Below the pieces are notes generated by a model. The model ran no database searches and had not been told where the DNA came from. It was given only the letters and a program-made list of their open reading frames with translations. Of a stretch of 64,000 nt of DNA, positions 43,953-55,914 are shown piece by piece (the stretch's first letter is position 1; each line of letters opens with the position of its first letter). The position numbers and the translations under genes were made by a program. Where the stretch lies: positions 124,001-188,000 of the forward strand of contig NTMA01000053.1 of assembly GCA_002917075.1 (NCBI GenBank), read 5' to 3'. The DNA is from Hawksworthiomyces lignivorus (Eukaryota; Ascomycota; Sordariomycetes; Ophiostomatales; Ophiostomataceae).

Positions 43953-46900
43953 ATGGTAATAACTCCGAAAATAGACACTTTGTACACTAAGAGAGATCGA
44001 GAAGAATTCTCGTTCGACGACGAATCGGAGTCGAGACCTAGTCGACTCCAGATTCCGACAAAGTTGGAAGATTTCAAGAATGTTTTTGATATCACCCAGA
44101 TCAATGTGTTATCGAAACGAAAAAAGACGAATCATTCGATTAATCTTCTGTCAAGAAAACAACCTCTATATAACACAATCTATTCATTGTCGGAAAAGAA
44201 GTTTACGACTCTATGTCAATACCTGGACGAGAACATCGTAAGTGGTAAAATTCGACCATCCAAAAGTCTAGTGAAAACATCTATCTTTTTTGTACCAAAG
44301 AAGAATGACAGTCTAAGATTGTGTGTTGACTACCGAAGACTGAACCGCGTGACGATTAAGAATCGATACATACTCCCCTTGATCTCGGAAATCTTGGATC
44401 GGATCACGGAAACAAAATGGTTCACTAAACTGAATATCAAGAATGTTTATCATCGTATTCGTATAAAAGAAGACGATGAGTAAAAGACAACGTTTCGTAC
44501 TCGATACAGTTACTACGAGTACACGGTTCTGTCGTTTGAGCTCACCAACGCCTCGACGACGTTCCAAAATTACATCCACCAAGTCTTGAGAGAATTAATG
44601 AACACTACTTGTGTCATATTCATGAACGATGTTCTGATCTTTTCGGAAACCAGAGAGGAGTATATGACTCGTATACGAGACGTGTTCGAGAGACTACGAG
44701 TAGTTGAGTTGTATATTAACCCAGATAAATGTGAGTTTTATAAAGATCAAGTAGAATTCTTAGGTTATATATTCTCGGACCTGGGAGTCAGTATGAATCG
44801 GTCGAGAGTCGATATGATATTGTGTTGGAAACGACCAACGACTTTCAGAAACGTTCAAGTTTTTATAGAATTCTATAACTTTTACAAACGATTCATATAC
44901 AACTATTCTACGATTTGTATCCCTTTCACCGAATTGATAAAAGAATCGAAGAATGATAAAAAGAACGATCCTCTGAAGTGAGACTCAAACTAAGAAAAGG
45001 CTTTTAATCGACTAAAAGAGACGTTCACTAAAGTCTCGTTATTAAGACATTTTGATTCGTCGAAATCGATACGATTCGAGATCAACACATCAATGTTTGT
45101 TATGATAGAGATTTTGTTACAATTAGACGACGAAGACGTCTGACACCCTGTTGTCTTTTGGTCAAGAAAATTTGAAGACGTAGAACTAAATTATAACACG
45201 TCGAACCAAGAAATGATGATTATAGTAGAATCCTTCAAGTATTGAAAGTATTACTTAGAAAAAAACCGATATTCAATCTAGGTGATCTCGAACTACTCAA
45301 ACTTACAGATATTCATGAAGACCCCCAAATTGAATAAGAAACAAACAAGATAGTACATATACTTAACACCTTATGACTTTGAGATAAAACATCGAACCGG
45401 GAAGCGAAACCTCGCCGATGACCCCTCGAGACAGTCGGAGTACGAGACGAAAGAGGATAAAGGAGACATAAACCTACTCTCTAGTTTACGTCAAAAGATG
45501 ACAACAATTCAAGAAATGTTAATAATATCACGTATAAACAAACTCCAAAGTACACAAAGACAAACGAAACCGAAGAATCAAGATCTCTCAACACGAGATA
45601 TAGTCGTAACCTATACGAACAAGACTCGAGACGAAGAAATAGTCTTGGTGAACCACGGACCACCCACGACAAAACAGATCAAAGAACCACGTTGGATCTA
45701 ATGGGTCCGAGCCCATTATCCTAAAGAGTCCGCCGAACAACTCGAGAACGTTTTACGAATGAAACGTCAATGGAAAAAGTACTATAAACAATTAGTGTTA
45801 GACGTGTTGGCCCAAAAGGTTATAGTACAAGAAAAACCAAAAATCTCTATGATAGTAAAGTCCTTGGAAAAACTTATTGAAGTCTTATAAATAGTAGACC
45901 CTTAAACGACTCGGATACGAACACGACTTGATTCGGGTGAGGCCCCGAAATCTTAGAGATTAAGATTAGACGAACTATTTCGTTATAAAGAACAACTATT
46001 CGTATCTTTTGAAGAGTCTTTAAAACGAGAGATATTATCGTTATATCATAACGATCCACTAATGAATCATTTCGACAAACACCGAACCCAAACGTTGATA
46101 AAACGGAAATTCTACTAAGAGAGTCTAGTCCGAGATGTACGTAAATACGTCACGACGTATTATACATATTAGATAATCAAGTCGAAGAGACATAAACCTT
46201 ATAATCAACTAAACCAATTGTTTATCCCTAAACGATCTTGAAAACAAATAACGATGAATTTCATCGTTGTTTTACCAAAGGTGTATTGACGAGATAATGT
46301 AATAGATAATATTTTGGTCATTGTCGATAGATATACGAAGATGATACGAGTATACCTCGTGTCGTCGACGATTAACTCCTCGTAATTAACAAAATTGTTT
46401 CATGAAAACATAAAACTTAAATACGATCCATCTAAAGACATTGTAAACGATAAAGGATCAATTTTCACAAACCAGTTTTGGTCAAATTTATGTTATTACA
46501 ATAAAATCAAAAAACGATTATCGACGACGTTTCACTCACAAACCGATAAACAAACGAAACACGTCAACCAAATTCTAAAACATTATTTAAGATGTTTCTA
46601 TAATACAAAACAGTCAAATTGACCTAACTTGTTATCTATTACACAATTTGTATATAACAACGTCGTGAACGTAACTACAGACGTCTTACCGTTCGAGATA
46701 CTCATGAACTACTCGTCTGAATTTCGTACTAAAGTCAAGGACGACTTTTCTCGAGAGAGAGAACAGATATTGTCAAAAGTACAAACTCGTTTAGAAAAGT
46801 TGAAGAACTTGAGAGAATCGTTGGAGACTCGTTGATAAGACGCACAAAAATCGTAGACAAAGTACTACAATCAAAAACATTTACCAAAAGAATACCAAAT

Positions 46901-47345
46901 AGATAAACTAGTTTAATTATCCACCCAAAATCTAAGATTGAAGGTGTCACAGAAGAAATTAACACCACGATTCATCGGACCGTTTAGAGTTCTAAAACGA
47001 ATCGGTACTCAAACGTATCAATTGACGTTGTCAAATCAATATAGTAGATTACACAATGTCTTCTCTGTTTCGTTATTCGAACCGTATCGTAGTCGAGATA
47101 CTACCGAGTTCTTACCAATGTCTCAATTCGAAGACGAAGACGAATGAGAGATAAAAGAAGTGAAGGACAAGAAAGTTCGTGAGGGAGACACCTACTACCT
47201 AATCAAATGGACTAGTTGGTCTGTGGAATACAATTAGTGGGTCTTCGAAGAAGATATGATTCACGTACGAGATACTATCGACGTTTACGAGAAAAGAACT
47301 CGGAAAAGGAAGAGTGAACGGCCTAAAGCCAAACTTGGTTGATTC
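43953..47345 (+). pseudogene. Gypsy pol relic: reverse transcriptase, RNase H, integrase, chromodomain
   Basis: Reverse transcriptase: SIFFVPKKNDSLRLCVDYRR at about 44281 and the active-site region VIFMNDVLIFSE near 44616, where the usual second-position aspartate box (xxDD) reads ND. RNase H: HPVVFWSRKFEDVELNYNTS near 45145 and YDFEIKHRTGKRNLADDPS near 45370. Integrase: KGSIFTNQFWSNLC near 46460 and the C-terminal KKLTPRFIGPFRVLKRIG near 46950. Chromodomain-like: DTYYLIKWTSWSVEYN near 47185-47235. Stops replace several tryptophans, for instance before KTTFRTRY and HPVVFW. The best preserved open pieces are 43953-44483 and 44586-44981. Confidence 0.85.
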
Positions 47346-49073
47346 AATTACAATAATTATGTACCGTGACGACTTCAGTTCGACACGACACCGAGGGATA
47401 CGTGAAGGGGGTATTTTGTAAGTACGAACATCAAACTAAACATATGAGTCCGAGAAGGACGCGAGACAAGTTCGACAAAAAAGTGTATCAAATCAAAATA
47501 TTGTATCAGTCTATCATCTGAGGTCAAAACTAGTCGTAAAAACAAATCTTCCACGACTTACGACCGAGTAACCCACGAACATCTATAAAATGTAAGAGAA
47601 AGGTTTAACCACGACAGTTCGAAGTCAGGCTCGTTTCGACTCGTTGTCGACAGAGACCCGACCAACGATTAAACGTATATTTTCCACATATTGTCGACGC
47701 GTAAAATCAAGTACAACAAAATGAGGATCCTCCAAAACAAGAAAGAAGAAAGATATACGTTAAGAATAAGTTAGTAACGATATGTAGTCGACATATAAAC
47801 GAGAAAAGAAAAGAAAAGAGAATTATTTACTACATCATCGGACATCTTGTCATCGTAAGACGTACGCAGCTCACGGATTTGACACGACTACAACACGAGA
47901 TCATGGTAAATCGGAAACGATTTGTCAGTCAATAAAGTCTTACGATATTCGTTCTTAACGAATTCGAAAGTCTGAACCAACTTCTTATACGTCAAACGTA
48001 TATCTCGGAATAAAGTCGAATACGTTTCGAAAAATACATTAACGTCAGTTAAAACGATCAAAAGGTCTACAAAATTACCAAAAATAAGACTTATATACTA
48101 AAAGACATTAGTAATCTCGACTCAATAACGATCATCAACCGAAAAGAGAACGAGAACTTATAATATGATACGAGACTTTCTTCTTTGGATCAACACAAAT
48201 TTGACATCGAGTTACGTTCTAGTACACACACTCGAATTATACACGAAATTCATTTACAACAATGGTTTGGTTAATTACGAAACGAAAACAAGACATACAA
48301 GAGATTATGTCGAAATAAGATCGAATAAGTGTCGAGAACGAATCGTTATCTACGACCTCTTCGTCATTATTAGAGTCACTATCGTCAACGTCGTCAACTT
48401 ATATTAGGTCTTCGCCTCCGTCCGACTCGGCCACGAGAACTTGTTGACCTCCATCCACAGACGTACCGACATCAAACGAAGTAGAAGAACTAATGTTGAG
48501 AACCACAACAAAAGTGAGAAAAGCGTCAGAATCGAACATATTTCACGACCTTGTCGAAGTGGACTTTAGAATATAATAAAAATTATATTAAGAAAAATAA
48601 CGAGTCAACACAACTACGTCGAGTCAAGACCGATGAATTAACGACAACACCGTGAGACAGAAAATACACCAAAAAACGTGTTCTAAAAACTTATCGAAAT
48701 AAGAGGAAGAGGCTTGAAAGAAAAAAAAGAAGAAAGAAAACTTCAAAGACGAAAGAGGAACGAGATATTTATACGTCGAGTGAGGGTCGATCCCGTGACC
48801 TTGAAACAATTAACGAATACCAATTGACTGACCTCATAATTCATTGTCGAGATAATCTCGAATGAACGTCGAACATACACCAAAATACATTGAAGACCTT
48901 TGATATTGTCTAATCCGGTTAGGCCAACGTTATTCACTCTCATTCATTGAGACGACTCAAGAGTCCATCGTCAGTGAATCGAGCTAAACACACCCCCTAT
49001 TCACGACCAAATCATCGTACAAACCCAACCTCGCCGACAATTCGAGGACGAATCGCTTCGGGGAGGGGATAGT
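47346..49073. other. 1.7-kb block between Gypsy pol and 3' LTR, unrecognised
   Basis: The block begins shortly before a purine tract GAAGGGGGTATT (47404-47415) and ends at a second tract next to the 3' LTR. It has the same AT-rich, CGA/TCG-rich texture as the rest of the element. An 80-codon plus-strand frame (48165-48407) and a 66-codon minus-strand frame (48943-48743) are the longest open stretches; neither shows a known domain. Confidence 0.5.
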
Positions 49074-49329
49074 TATTATGGGACAACCACAGAGCCGAGC
49101 AGCCAAAGAGCACGTGATGAAACACGAGAGGGACAAGTGCGGGAACCGCGAACAGTGGCCGCGAGCCCCCTACGAAACTGTCATAAAAAACGCTCGAGTC
49201 GTCTGGAGACCCTAATTGAAACTTGGAACCTTAAGGTTCAGTCTTGTGAATAATCTCTCAGCTAGCCTCTGTTAAGAATCTACCTCTATTCTCTGTGCTT
49301 TCTCACCTAATTCACCGTACTCCCTAACA
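49074..49329 (+). repeat. 3' LTR of the Gypsy element (256 bp)
   Basis: Begins TATTATGGGACAACC, the canonical TG having become TA, and ends CTCCCTAACA. The same length as the 5' LTR and aligning without gaps. Confidence 0.92.
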
Positions 49330-49622
49330 ACTAACGTTAATAATATACCAAAATAAACAAATATATCATATAAATTTAAATAATAATAATAATTTTATAC
49401 CAAAATATATAATTAAACGAAAACATTATATAAAAGATAATATTCCAAATAATGTTGGAATAAGATTAACCAAAACATCATATAAAAAATAATGTTTTAA
49501 ATAATATATAAATAATATTATAGACTTATATAATACCACGTTCCCTACTTAAATAACTTAAATAATTTACGGTAACAATTCAGTCGTTACCGATTGTCTG
49601 AACCTTGTGAATACAGAGAACA
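49330..49622 (-). repeat. LTR-like sequence, minus orientation (right edge of the transposon island)
   Basis: Read on the minus strand from 49622 it starts TGTTCTCTG, then CGGTAACGACTGAATTGTTA, then a TATATAAG box, in the same order and spacing as the plus-strand copy at 36794. Beyond that, towards 49330, it turns into extremely AT-rich sequence and stops at the Gypsy 3' LTR, which seems to have inserted into it. Confidence 0.55.
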
Positions 49623-51394
49623 TTCACTACCGCTCAGTGTCCTCATTGCATACCTTGATACACTACGCAGTTCTTACTCAGAACATAAACGCTTAAAATT
49701 GATCACTCTATACGTCGCTTATTGTAACAACGTAACATTTAGCGCTGTTCGACGTGAAGCTCGACGTAAAACTCATAGATGGTTCATGTCCGAGAACAGT
49801 AGAGTCTTGACTCAGCTCTTCTGAGTCGTCTTCTACTGAGAGATATTGAGGGACAGTAGTTGTTTCGCCGTCGTCTCTAACCTCGTACCCGCCGACGTCG
49901 ACGATGGATCGTTGAAGTACCTCATCGCCATCCCACCACTCGGAGCGATCTGTGGTTAGACCTCCTTCTTCGAGAAAGAGGAAAGGAATGTGCCACCACC
50001 CCTGAGGAAAAGTGCTCTCACACGCGACCCTACTCATCACCGTGTATTAGTACTCAGTACCCGTACCGAAGGCTCGCACGAGATTTGTGTACGTATTCGT
50101 TCGTATTTCTTGCACCGCATGCACCAAAACCCAGCCGATCCCGTCCATTGTCACCTCGAAAGGCGCTAGAAGGGGGCTGTGAAAGAGAGGAGAAGGAAAT
50201 TAATGGGACGAAAAATAAAATAAATGCAAAATAAAAATAAGAAATAAAAAGTGAGATGAACGGTCCAACCGGAGGCCGACTGCCTACACCGTTACCACGC
50301 TCCCGTGGATTTTTGCATTAGCTTCAGGGGAACAGTAAAATAAAGATTCTTGGCGCACCAGGGACCTTCGAGGGCTCACAATTAGTACGAGGATGTAAGT
50401 ACACGTCTTTCTGACAGAGTATGCGTGCACAGCCTCTGGCAAGTTACACTCACTGAGTAATAGTTTGTTTATCCTGCGATGGCTCCAACGGACATTAAAC
50501 CTACGCTCCGTGCTAGCCGTCGGTGAACTTACAATAAGCATACGTTCAGAATTTCCGGAGCTTGGTACGGAGAGCACAAAACTTGTGTTCTTTACTGGAC
50601 CGACTCCGCTGTGCTAGCACTCAAAACGTCCGGAGGCCTTTTACTGGTGGAACGCGTAATTGAGGCTCCTCGAGGAATGCAAGACAGAGCACAGAAGTGA
50701 CGGCAACGGTAATCCGCTAACCTTGGCCCGGGTGTCATATTACTAGGACCGGCCCGGATGTTGTAAGAAATCACAACTTTCTACATCCTCGCCGCCAAAT
50801 ACTCCGGACTGCGTGAATCATTTACTAGGGTATCCAAAAGTTCCCTGATTTCTGCTATTTCAAGCGGTGGCCCGTTATTCAAGGAGAAAGTCTGTTATTA
50901 CATTCTTTACAATCTGTCTTACGTTTTGCTGTGCAACATGTCCGCTTACAAACTCTCGACTATGTAAAAGGGGGTTTTTTTTTATTCCTTCGTCCTCTGA
51001 GGTGTTTGAAGAAGGAAAAGGTGAATGAAAACGTAGATATTAAAAGAAACATAAAAAGAAAAGGTTAAAGGCGGTTCTAGAAATAACGCTCAAGGGTGCA
51101 TTGCGGCTTCAAGCATTAGTCATAGTCAGCTGCGATATCCTATCAGTGATTGAAACGCCTTCTCCGCACACTCGGCATGTCTTTCTCTGTCAATTCCAAA
51201 TACGTTACCACAATTTCGCAGTTGGTATCAGTTAGAATCCGTTGTTACTATCATCTTCGCCGTTAGTTGCACTACTCGGCAGTTCTCTAATTCGGAATCA
51301 GAAAGACGATGCTCTGAGTGCAATGCATCTCGCGTTGGTACCGTCCATCTGCTGTTTAAAGGCTTCCAATGTGAGTCGCGTCGTAAAAACAGTC
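49623..51394. other. Non-coding region right of the island
   Basis: About 1.8 kb. A 110-codon minus-strand frame (50040-49708) overlaps a 76-codon plus-strand frame; neither has a recognisable domain. The rest holds nothing I can name. Confidence 0.5.
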
Positions 51395-52050
51395 TGATGT
51401 AGGATCCAAAGGTATTAGCTTTATTGATTTTATGTTCTTCTTTTGTGACCCTGCTATCTATGCCAAGAAATTTTTGTGTTCTTCAACTGTAAATTCTTTA
51501 TTTTGCTTTATTTGTTAGCTTTGTGTTTTTTGTGCTTTGGGTGGACGTCGTCCTTGGCCTAGATGTGTGTAGGTTTTTTTTTAGCCTTGGCTTAGTCTTA
51601 AACCTGGGTGCTATCTTTGGCCCTGTCTGGAAGAAGGCAAGCTGCCTGGCCCTTGTGTTACAACTAGCTACGAGAAGGAGTATGGTGTCGATTACTTTCA
51701 AATGTAAGAGGATGTTATCAAGTCCGGTCAGAGAGTCCTGGTAGTTGATGAGATTATTGCGACTGATACGTTTTAATTTTATTCTTATTTTTTATTCTTT
51801 TGTCTTTGAATTAAAAATAACCTTGGGTGTATTTTGTTTAATTTTTATCTTTTATCAGATAGTACATTATTGTATACCTAAAATATCTCTCTTTTTGGCA
51901 TTGACATCTTTTTTCTTTAGTGTTTGGCAGTTGTGGCTGGTGGGCTTGTCCACAAACTAGGTGGTCAACTTGTTGGTTACATTGTTCATTCTTGAGATCT
52001 CCTTTCTCAAGGGCCGGAAGACACTCAGTGGCGCTTCTGTAATCACCTTT
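51395..52050 (+). pseudogene. Adenine phosphoribosyltransferase (APRT) pseudogene
   Basis: Pieces of APRT lie collinearly but in changing frames. Near 51402-51470: GISFIDFMFFFCDPAIYAK. Near 51541-51600: VDVVLGLDVCRFFF, matching the GLDARGF block. Near 51634-51690: GKLPGPCVTTSYEKEYGVDY. Near 51708-51757: EDVIKSGQRVLVVDEIIATD, the PRPP-binding loop. After a gap with intron character (about 51765-51922) comes AVVAGGLVHKLGGQLVGYIV, then LEISFLKGRKTLSGA. A stop (TAA) sits where a conserved glutamine codon is expected before EDVIK, and a probable GTACGT donor reads ATACGT. APRT salvages adenine to AMP; this copy cannot work. The retained intron shows it came from DNA duplication, not from mRNA. Confidence 0.8.
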
Positions 52051-52831
52051 CTTAAAGAAGCAGATTAAACGGTGCTGTACATGTCCCTTTTCGCTTCGCT
52101 TCCATATCATTTTGTCTCCTTTTTTATTTGCTTTCCAGTCTTTGCGCTCTCCATCACCTAGTGTTTTACTGCTGATAAATCGACGCCTGGGCAAACTTAG
52201 ATTCTCTAAAACCAAAAAAAAAAAAAAAAAAAAAAAAAACTGTGTAACGTTTTATCATGATTTATACACTATATTTACTCCTTATCTAATATCATATTTT
52301 CTGCCCCCCCCCCGTGAAAAGGCGGCATATGGTAGCTACGAGGTGGCAGAAGCTGGAATGCTTGTTTTGCATTTCTTGGGTTGCCTTTCCAATTCAAGTA
52401 GAACCCAGGACTTCGGCTTTTTGTGCGCTATTCTTGTACTTCTTTGTCACAGACCGGTTTCTTTCAGACAGAACCGTACAATACAATGTGGGAAGGCATT
52501 TTACTAGAGCCCAACTGTCGTGCTTGGTCCACTGCTATTTTGTCTTGTCTCCTCTTGCATATTCTGTACTTCTGTGGATGTCCAGGACGGCATTATCGAT
52601 AATTTTGAATCTTTTGATTCCACATTACTGTCCCTTGTGCATCACTACGCCATGAATGGCACCACAAGAGCATTGTGCTAACCACTTCTTACATGAGTAC
52701 GAGCAAGCCGCACAGTGACAATAGGGCCAGTGATATGGGGCATGGGCTATCTCTTCCACACCACGGAATTTTTGATTTTTTCTACATTCTATGTATTCGG
52801 TTTGACGTACTAGCCTATGATCTTGGGCCAA
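52051..52831. other. Spacer with poly(A) and poly(C) runs
   Basis: About 780 bp. Contains an A-run of about 24 near 52215 and a C-run near 52306. Short open frames show no domain. The right end is the 3' UTR of the transporter gene. Confidence 0.5.
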
Positions 52832-54732
52832 TCAAGCTTCCCCTGTGCTAACCGCGGCAGCTTTCTGACCTTGTGCGTGCTCGACTTGAGCAATGAGGGT
52901 CTTGCCATTGACAACCAGTTCGAGCCCCTCGGACTGGTCCTGCCGCTCCCGTATAGCCTGCTGAAACCTGCGTGGGCTTACCTTGTTCGTGTAGAGGTAA
53001 TCCAGTTCATCAAAGCTAAGGCCGCGGCTGTCGGGGACAAGGAAGAAGAGACCAAAGGCAATGAGCAGGCCAGAGCCGCAGAAGACAAAACCCACCTTGC
53101 CTCCCAGATTGGCACCGTCCGGGTGGGGATTGATGCTATAAAGCAGAAAAGAAAGAAAGAAAAAGAAAACCTTGTTAGCCCGGTGGAACATTGAGGATCT
53201 TTTCGGGAAAGAGCGGGAAAATGCACATACAGATAGGGTACGATGAACCCGATGAGCCAGCCGAAGAAGGCGTCTGTGGCGACGATGTACGCCTGCGTGT
53301 GCGTGCGGAGCGGAAGCGTCGACACCTCGGAGGCGACGGCGAACCCGGTGGCGCCCACGGAGAACTGGTAGATGGCGCCCCACAGGTAGATCATGGCGAC
53401 GATGACGTCGCCGGCCGTGGTCTGGTTGTGGAGGCAGCCCATGATACCAATGATGAGCAGGATGAGGACCAGCAGGAAGCTGGGCACGATGAGGATGTTG
53501 CGGCGGCCAAACACCTCAATGAGGAAGAAGGCCGAGGTCGTCGACACCAGCATGACCACGAACAGGCCGGCCGAGAACTTGAACGACTCGGTGATGCCGA
53601 TCAGCTCCAAGAAGTACGTTAGGTAGCCCAGCACGAACGACGCGCCCATCAGCTGCTGGCCGGCCGAGATGAAGATGGCCGTCGCCGTGCGCACGGCATT
53701 GCCGCCCTGCCAGCACTGCCACAGCGGGTTGCGCCCGCCCACGCGCGCGGCCTCCTTGAGCGCGGCGCTGAACTCGACCTCCTCCTGCAGGCGGACGAGC
53801 TCGATGTCGAGGAAGTTGGGGAACCGGCTGCTGTATATCTGCCGCAGCGCGCGCTTGGCGTCCTCGATGCGGCCCTGCTTGAGCAGGTAGTGCGGTGACT
53901 CGGCGAAGAAGTAGTAGCCTGCGAACCCGGCGGCGGGGAACATCATCTGCAGCAGAATGCACAGCTGGTAGCTCCAGCGGCCATCGATGCGCACGGCGCC
54001 CTGGCCGACGAACGTCACCAGCGCCTGGCCGAAGACGATGGTGCTGTTGTACAGGCACAGGAACAGGCCGCGGCACTCGGGCCGCGCGTTCTCGCCAATC
54101 CACGTCGGCGCGGCGGTGAACCAGATGCCGATAGCGAGACCTAGGAGAAGAAGAGAAAAAAGTCAGGACTGGATCCTTTTTTGTATTGGGAAGCAGGAAA
54201 AAAAAAAGAACGGAAGAATTGAAACCGGAGGTCTTCAGCGTACCATTGATCAGCTTGCCGACTAGGTAAACCTTCCATTCGTGGGCGGCATACTGCACGC
54301 CGACGCCGACGCAGCTCACAGCGCAGGCCACTAGGATGGTTCGTTTGCGGCCCAACCACTTCGAGTCCATCATCCACCCGGCCGCGAACGCGCCCACCAG
54401 CGTGCCGGCCTGCATGGTGCCTTGCCAGCCGCCGAGCCAGCGGGCGGGGATGTAGTACGTGCCGTTGTTGTCCACTTCACCAAACTGCAACTTGAAGGCG
54501 TCCATGCCGATGATGGTGGAGTTGCAGACATTGTCGAAGCCCTGCATGATGGTACCGAAAGAGACCCAGATGGCTGAACGGTTCTTGTTAGTAAAAAAAA
54601 AGGAAGAAAGCACAGTTTACATTTGAGAGATGATAAGAACCCACCCCACCAGGAGTATCGCCAATGAGTCCGCAGGATTTTCCATTTGTTGTCCGTGTTG
54701 ATGACACGGTAATCGATGTCGTCCGTAGCCAT
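52832..54732 (-). CDS. MFS sugar porter (alpha-glucoside/hexose type), copy 2
   Basis: Four exons (54732-54645, 54573-54244, 54140-53231, 53135-52832) give 543 residues. Motifs: MQGFDNVCNSTIIG in the first helix, MDSKWLGRKRTILV between helices 2 and 3, TWIGENARPECRG, AESPHYLLKQGRIEDAKRAL, EVFGRRNILI and the C-terminal PDSRGLSFDELDYL with KVSPRRFQ. This is the sugar-porter family of proton symporters or facilitators; twelve spans are expected. It is only distantly similar to copy 1. The start gives a 30-residue soluble N-terminus, shorter than copy 1. The gene is divergent from the Zn(2)Cys(6) gene at 55915, a common arrangement for a transporter and its regulator. Confidence 0.9.
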
Positions 54733-55914
54733 GACGGGAAAGGAAATTCAGAGACACAGAATAGAGAAGGCTGTGATAAAAGAGAAGGCGTGAATACAAA
54801 AGGAAGGAATTACAACCGTCTTTGTGAGAGAGCCACAGGAGCAATCAAAACGAAATCATAAAAGGGGAACGATCAGAGGTAATTATAGTCTCTTATTGAG
54901 GCTTCTTCCTTTTTCTCATTTCGTCTTTTGTCTCCTTGTTGTGTCATACAGCTTTTCCTCGGTTCACGCTCCTCATTGGAAGCTTGCAAAGTAGTCGTGC
55001 TGGTTCGGTTGTTTCCTCTCACCAACGAAAACCCGGGGAAAGTAAAACGAAAAAGATGGGGTGGAAGAAAAAGAAGCTATGTCGATTCGGCCAAGCTTCA
55101 TCTGGGATTGTTTCATGAAGGTTGGAGGAATCGCGGAGTCGGGAGCGCTTTCACGACAGCCTCCCCTGATGCATCACGAACGCTATTGTGCGGGGGGCAA
55201 GACAAGCCATTCGAACAATGGGTATTTGACCATGCGCTATGTTGGTCGTCGCCAAATAGCGCCAATCTCATTCTCCTCACAAATCGTATTTAAGCCTATT
55301 CTGATGGAAATTTCCATTTGTGGAGCTCGCATATCTAGCTTCTATTGACCAGTTTTGGGGCTTTGGTTTCTGGTCATTCGCCTCCGCGGAGACAAGATTG
55401 GACTCCGCGAAAGAATATCCTAGCTCGCCTAAGTTGTATTAACGTACTTGTTAGCTCGAAAGCCTCCGAGGTCAAGATAAACTTGGTTGGCCACTAATTC
55501 TATGTCTTTCCCCAGTTCTGCCTCCACACCTGGGCTATTGACATCCGCACCCCAGCTAAAATTATTGTCCTCCAGAGCAGAACAGAGTTCTACTTTGTCT
55601 ACGGAGTATGTTGCATTTGATTTCTGTATTGGCCTCGTGGTCTCTCCCCGCAAAAGCGATCTTCTGGCCCAGAAGATGCCGATCGACGGCGGCGAGGGTT
55701 GGAAAAGCGTGAAACACCATTGGTCTCTTTCTTTTTTCTCCCAGCTCAGCTCGGTTGTCGGAATACCCACCAGAAACTGCTAGAAGTTCCAAAACAAGTT
55801 TTTGCCATTCGTACTATTTCGTTTAGATTTATCATCCTACAACTGCTTGCTGCAGCTTTTTGAGGTCTCGTATCAAGTCCCCCTTTCCGCGGAGGTCGGG
55901 AACATAGATTGAGC
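54733..55914. promoter_or_regulatory. Divergent promoter between MFS 2 and regulator 2
   Basis: About 1.2 kb. Contains TCGCGGAGTCGGGA at about 55133, TCCGCGGA at 55383-55390 with an inverted ACTCCGC shortly after, and TCCGCGGA again at 55886-55893. The first two blocks recur upstream of PhyH copy 2. Open frames here have no recognisable domain. Confidence 0.5.

Larger units (their letters stand above)
41874..49329 (+). mobile_element. Ty3/Gypsy chromovirus, RIP-mutated, with both LTRs (7456 bp)
   Basis: Two direct 256-bp LTRs bound the element. Between them, in order on the plus strand, lie gag relics, reverse transcriptase, RNase H, integrase and a chromodomain-like tail, which is the Ty3/Gypsy chromovirus order. 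A purine tract (CGGGGAGGGGAT) abuts the 3' LTR. Many stops fall where tryptophan is expected, consistent with TGG to TGA/TAG/TAA change. No matching 5-bp target duplication is seen (left cattt, right actaa). The element is inactive. Confidence 0.88.

Noticed and set aside
49708..50040. 110-codon minus-strand frame right of the island
   Set aside because: No recognisable domain, and an overlapping frame on the other strand; composition does not favour either.
52215..52238. A-run as the poly(A) tail of a retroposed APRT copy
   Set aside because: The APRT relic retains an intron-like gap and the A-run is about 170 bp further on after unrelated sequence, so it does not look retroposed.
53231..53383. 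Single continuous reading through the last intron of MFS 2
   Set aside because: The open frame across this interval is an accident; joining 53231 to 53135 restores the conserved transporter sequence in frame.
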